Assembly (NCBI GenBank): GCA_035701285.1
Contig: DASSNT010000027.1
Span: forward strand, 1-16,303
Reading direction: 5' to 3'
From: DASSBR01 sp035701285
Lineage (GTDB): Bacteria > Pseudomonadota > Gammaproteobacteria > Natronospirales > DASSBR01
DNA: 16,303 nt
Under the pieces are notes generated by a model. The model was not told the origin of the DNA and made no database searches. It worked only from the letters and a program-made list of their open reading frames with translations. The position numbers and the translations under genes were made by a program. This document shows, one piece after another, positions 14,410 through 16,303 of this stretch. The number at the start of each line of letters is the position of its first letter. The first letter of the stretch is position 1.

Positions 14410-16194
14410 GTGAAATCTCCCACTCGATCCGCTGATTTTGATGCCGACCTCCGGCTGATCAAAATCTCCGCGATTGCGATCGTGGTGGGCGCCATCTGCG
14501 CCGTCATCGCGCTGGTCCTGCTGCGCCTGATCGGCCTGTTCACCAACCTGCTGTTCTACCAGGACTTCGCCTTCAACCTCACCACGCCGGCGAACAACCA
14601 TCTCGGCTGGTGGATCCTGGCCATTCCGGCCGGCGGCGGCCTGATCGCCGGCCTCATGGCGCGCTACGGCTCCGAAATGATCCGCGGCCACGGCATCCCC
14701 GAAGCGCTCGAAGCGATCCTGTTCGGCAAGAGCCGCATGTCGATCAAGGTCGCCATCCTCAAGCCGCTGTCGTCTGCCATCGTCATCGGCTCCGGCGGCC
14801 CGTTCGGCGCCGAAGGGCCCATCATCATGACCGGTGGCAGCGTCGGCTCGCTGATCGGCCAGACCTTCATGCTCACCGCCATAGAGCGCCGCATCCTGCT
14901 CGTCGCCGGCGCCGCGGCCGGCATGGCCGCCACCTTCAACACGCCGATAGCCGCCGCGCTGCTGGCCGTCGAAATGCTGCTGTTCGAAATGAAGCCGCGC
15001 AGCCTCGTGCCGGTCGCGCTCGCCTGCGCCACCGCCGCGGCCATCCGCCCGTTCCTGCTCGGCGACGGCCCGCTGTTCCCGGTCAACGGCGTGATCGACT
15101 ACACCACGCTCGGACTCGGCTCCGCCGCCGCCTGCGGACTACTCGGCGGTGTTCTGGCCGCCATCCTGACCTGGGCCGTATACGCCTCCGAAGACGGCTT
15201 CCGCAAGTTGCCCATCCACTGGATGTGGTGGCCGATGATCGGCGGACTGATCGTCGGCCTCGGCGGCTACTTCCAGCCGCACGCGCTGGGCGTCGGCTAC
15301 GACGTCATCCGCGGCCTGCTCAACGGCCAGTTTGCCCTGGGCGCGGTGGCAACCCTGATCGTCGTCAAACTCGCCATCTGGGCGTTGTCGCTCGGCTCCG
15401 GCACCTCCGGTGGCGTGCTCGCGCCGCTGCTGATGATGGGCGCGGCGCTGGGCGTATTCGAAAGCCATTTCCTGCCCGGCGGCTCGCCGCTGCTCTGGCC
15501 GCTGCTCAGCATGGGCGCGGTACTCGCGGGCGTCATGCGCTCGCCGTTTACCGCCATCGTATTCGTGCTCGAACTGACCCATAAGCTGCCGGTGCTCGGG
15601 CCGCTGCTGATCGCCGTCACGTTCGCCTACGGCTTCAGCGTCATCTTCATGCGCCGCTCGATTCTGACCGAAAAAGTAGCGCGCCGCGGCCGACACATCT
15701 TCCGCGAATATTCGGTCGATCCGCTGGTCACGCTGTTCGTCGCGCAGTTGATGAGCCGCCAGATCAAAGCCATTCCCGCCAGCCTCACGGTCGCCGAAGC
15801 GGATGCGCAATACTTCGGCGCAACGCAGGCACACCGCGCCTATCCGGTGACGGAAGAGGGCGGCCGCTACGCCGGCATCGTCACGCGCGCCGAAATCACC
15901 GCCTGGCTCGAACGCGCGCCGACCGCGGCGCTGGCCGAATGTCTGGCCGATCAGAAGTGGGTTGTCGCCACGCCGAACGAGACCTGCCGCACGGTGGCGA
16001 CCCGCATGGCGCGCTACAAGCTCGAGCGCATTGCCGTGGTCAATAATGACGAGGACGGCAGGCTTATCGGCCTGCTGGCGCGCAGCGACATCGTGCGCGG
16101 TTTCATGGTGCATTACGAAAACGAACACGTCCGCGAACGCTACCTGACCTTGGGCCGGCGCGCCCACCGGCGCGTCAAGCCACATGACCTGTAA
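14410..16194 (+). CDS. ClC-family anion channel/transporter with two C-terminal CBS domains
   Basis: This is a 594-residue integral membrane protein starting at GTG (GGAAAG lies about 11 bp before). Residues about 15-425 form the ClC fold. The anion-site segments are GHGIPEA (93-99), GAEGPII with the gating Glu135, and GGVLAPLL. Residues about 440-580 form a CBS pair (LMSRQIKAIP..YPVTEEGGRYAGIVTRAEI and AVVNNDEDGRLIGLLARSDIVRGF) that probably senses nucleotides in the cytoplasm. Two positions differ from E. coli ClcA by alignment. His94 stands in place of the anion-coordinating Ser107. In FNTPIAAALLAVEML, a Met sits where ClcA has the proton-pathway Glu203. Chloride or another anion is the likely substrate. 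The GHGIP variant is common among bacterial homologues as far as I recall. Confidence 0.93.
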   Translation: MKSPTRSADFDADLRLIKISAIAIVVGAICAVIALVLLRLIGLFTNLLFYQDFAFNLTTPANNHLGWWILAIPAGGGLIAGLMARYGSEMIRGHGIPEALEAILFGKSRMSIKVAILKPLSSAIVIGSGGPFGAEGPIIMTGGSVGSLIGQTFMLTAIERRILLVAGAAAGMAATFNTPIAAALLAVEMLLFEMKPRSLVPVALACATAAAIRPFLLGDGPLFPVNGVIDYTTLGLGSAAACGLLGGVLAAILTWAVYASEDGFRKLPIHWMWWPMIGGLIVGLGGYFQPHALGVGYDVIRGLLNGQFALGAVATLIVVKLAIWALSLGSGTSGGVLAPLLMMGAALGVFESHFLPGGSPLLWPLLSMGAVLAGVMRSPFTAIVFVLELTHKLPVLGPLLIAVTFAYGFSVIFMRRSILTEKVARRGRHIFREYSVDPLVTLFVAQLMSRQIKAIPASLTVAEADAQYFGATQAHRAYPVTEEGGRYAGIVTRAEITAWLERAPTAALAECLADQKWVVATPNETCRTVATRMARYKLERIAVVNNDEDGRLIGLLARSDIVRGFMVHYENEHVRERYLTLGRRAHRRVKPHDL

Positions 16195-16273
16195 CCGGCC
16201 GCCGTTTCCGGGCTGGGGCATGCCCACGTGGATTTACGACGCCGATCAGTCTATTCTGAGCGGCTGACGAGTC

Positions 16274-16303
16274 ATGCTTCAGGGGCGTTCTATGGCAGCA
16301 TTC
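16274..16303 (+). CDS. Possible start of a further gene (3' partial)
   Basis: An ATG at 16292, preceded by AGGGG at 16281-16285 with 6 bp spacing, opens a frame (MAAF) that runs off the end. An in-frame ATG at 16274 is an alternative start. A weak TATTCT at 16252-16257 could be a -10 element. Too little remains to say what it encodes. Confidence 0.3.
   Translation, partial: MLQGRSMAAF

Noticed and set aside
14180..14413. 77-residue open frame (GTG start) between arsS and the ClC gene
   Set aside because: More than half of it reads straight through stem-loop copy C, it has no family features, and it overlaps the ClC start; it is best explained as the repeat lacking stops in one frame.

Overview
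The window is GC-rich, gene-dense DNA with almost every gene on the + strand. It looks like a chromosomal segment of a respiring Gram-negative proteobacterium, with a gammaproteobacterium as my best guess. The grounds are a caa3-type heme-copper oxidase operon, two TonB-dependent outer-membrane receptors (one close to E. coli YncD/PqqU), a ClC channel with CBS domains, and REP-like intergenic palindromes. The genus cannot be named from sequence alone.

Region 1 (2-4998) is a terminal oxidase operon resembling the alternative CoxMNOP type. It runs: subunit II fused to cytochrome c (5' end cut off by the window), subunit I, a short subunit III, a small three-helix membrane protein, and a CtaG assembly factor whose frame continues without a stop into a second cytochrome c. 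Subunit I keeps all metal ligands but lacks both the usual D-channel glutamate and the K-channel lysine. The cytochrome c joined to CtaG begins with an intact lipoprotein signal, so a chaperone gene and a heme lipoprotein gene appear to have merged.

Region 2 (4999-5672) holds no gene. It is a stack of palindromic elements. One family (copies at 5018-5390 and 5521-5628, with a third at 14262-14376) has a conserved core of about 53 nt held in a long stem whose outer sequence differs between copies. The first copy is split by a 263-bp inverted-repeat element, which itself contains two members of a second stem-loop family.

Region 3 (5673-8664) has a zinc alcohol/formaldehyde-type dehydrogenase, then three overlapping genes for small membrane-associated stress-type proteins: an amphipathic-helix/TM protein, a Holin-X family protein and a DUF3618 protein.

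Region 4 (8775-14171) has a PqqU-like TonB receptor, a REP-like palindrome, a second TonB receptor of unknown substrate, and an ArsS-type radical SAM protein that may be made from a leaderless transcript.

Region 5 (14172-16303) has the third stem-loop copy, a ClC-family anion channel/transporter with two CBS domains, and possibly the first codons of another gene. The oxidase genes work as one complex plus its assembly factor. The three stress-type genes are translationally coupled. The second receptor and ArsS are close enough to be co-regulated, but no shared pathway is demonstrated.
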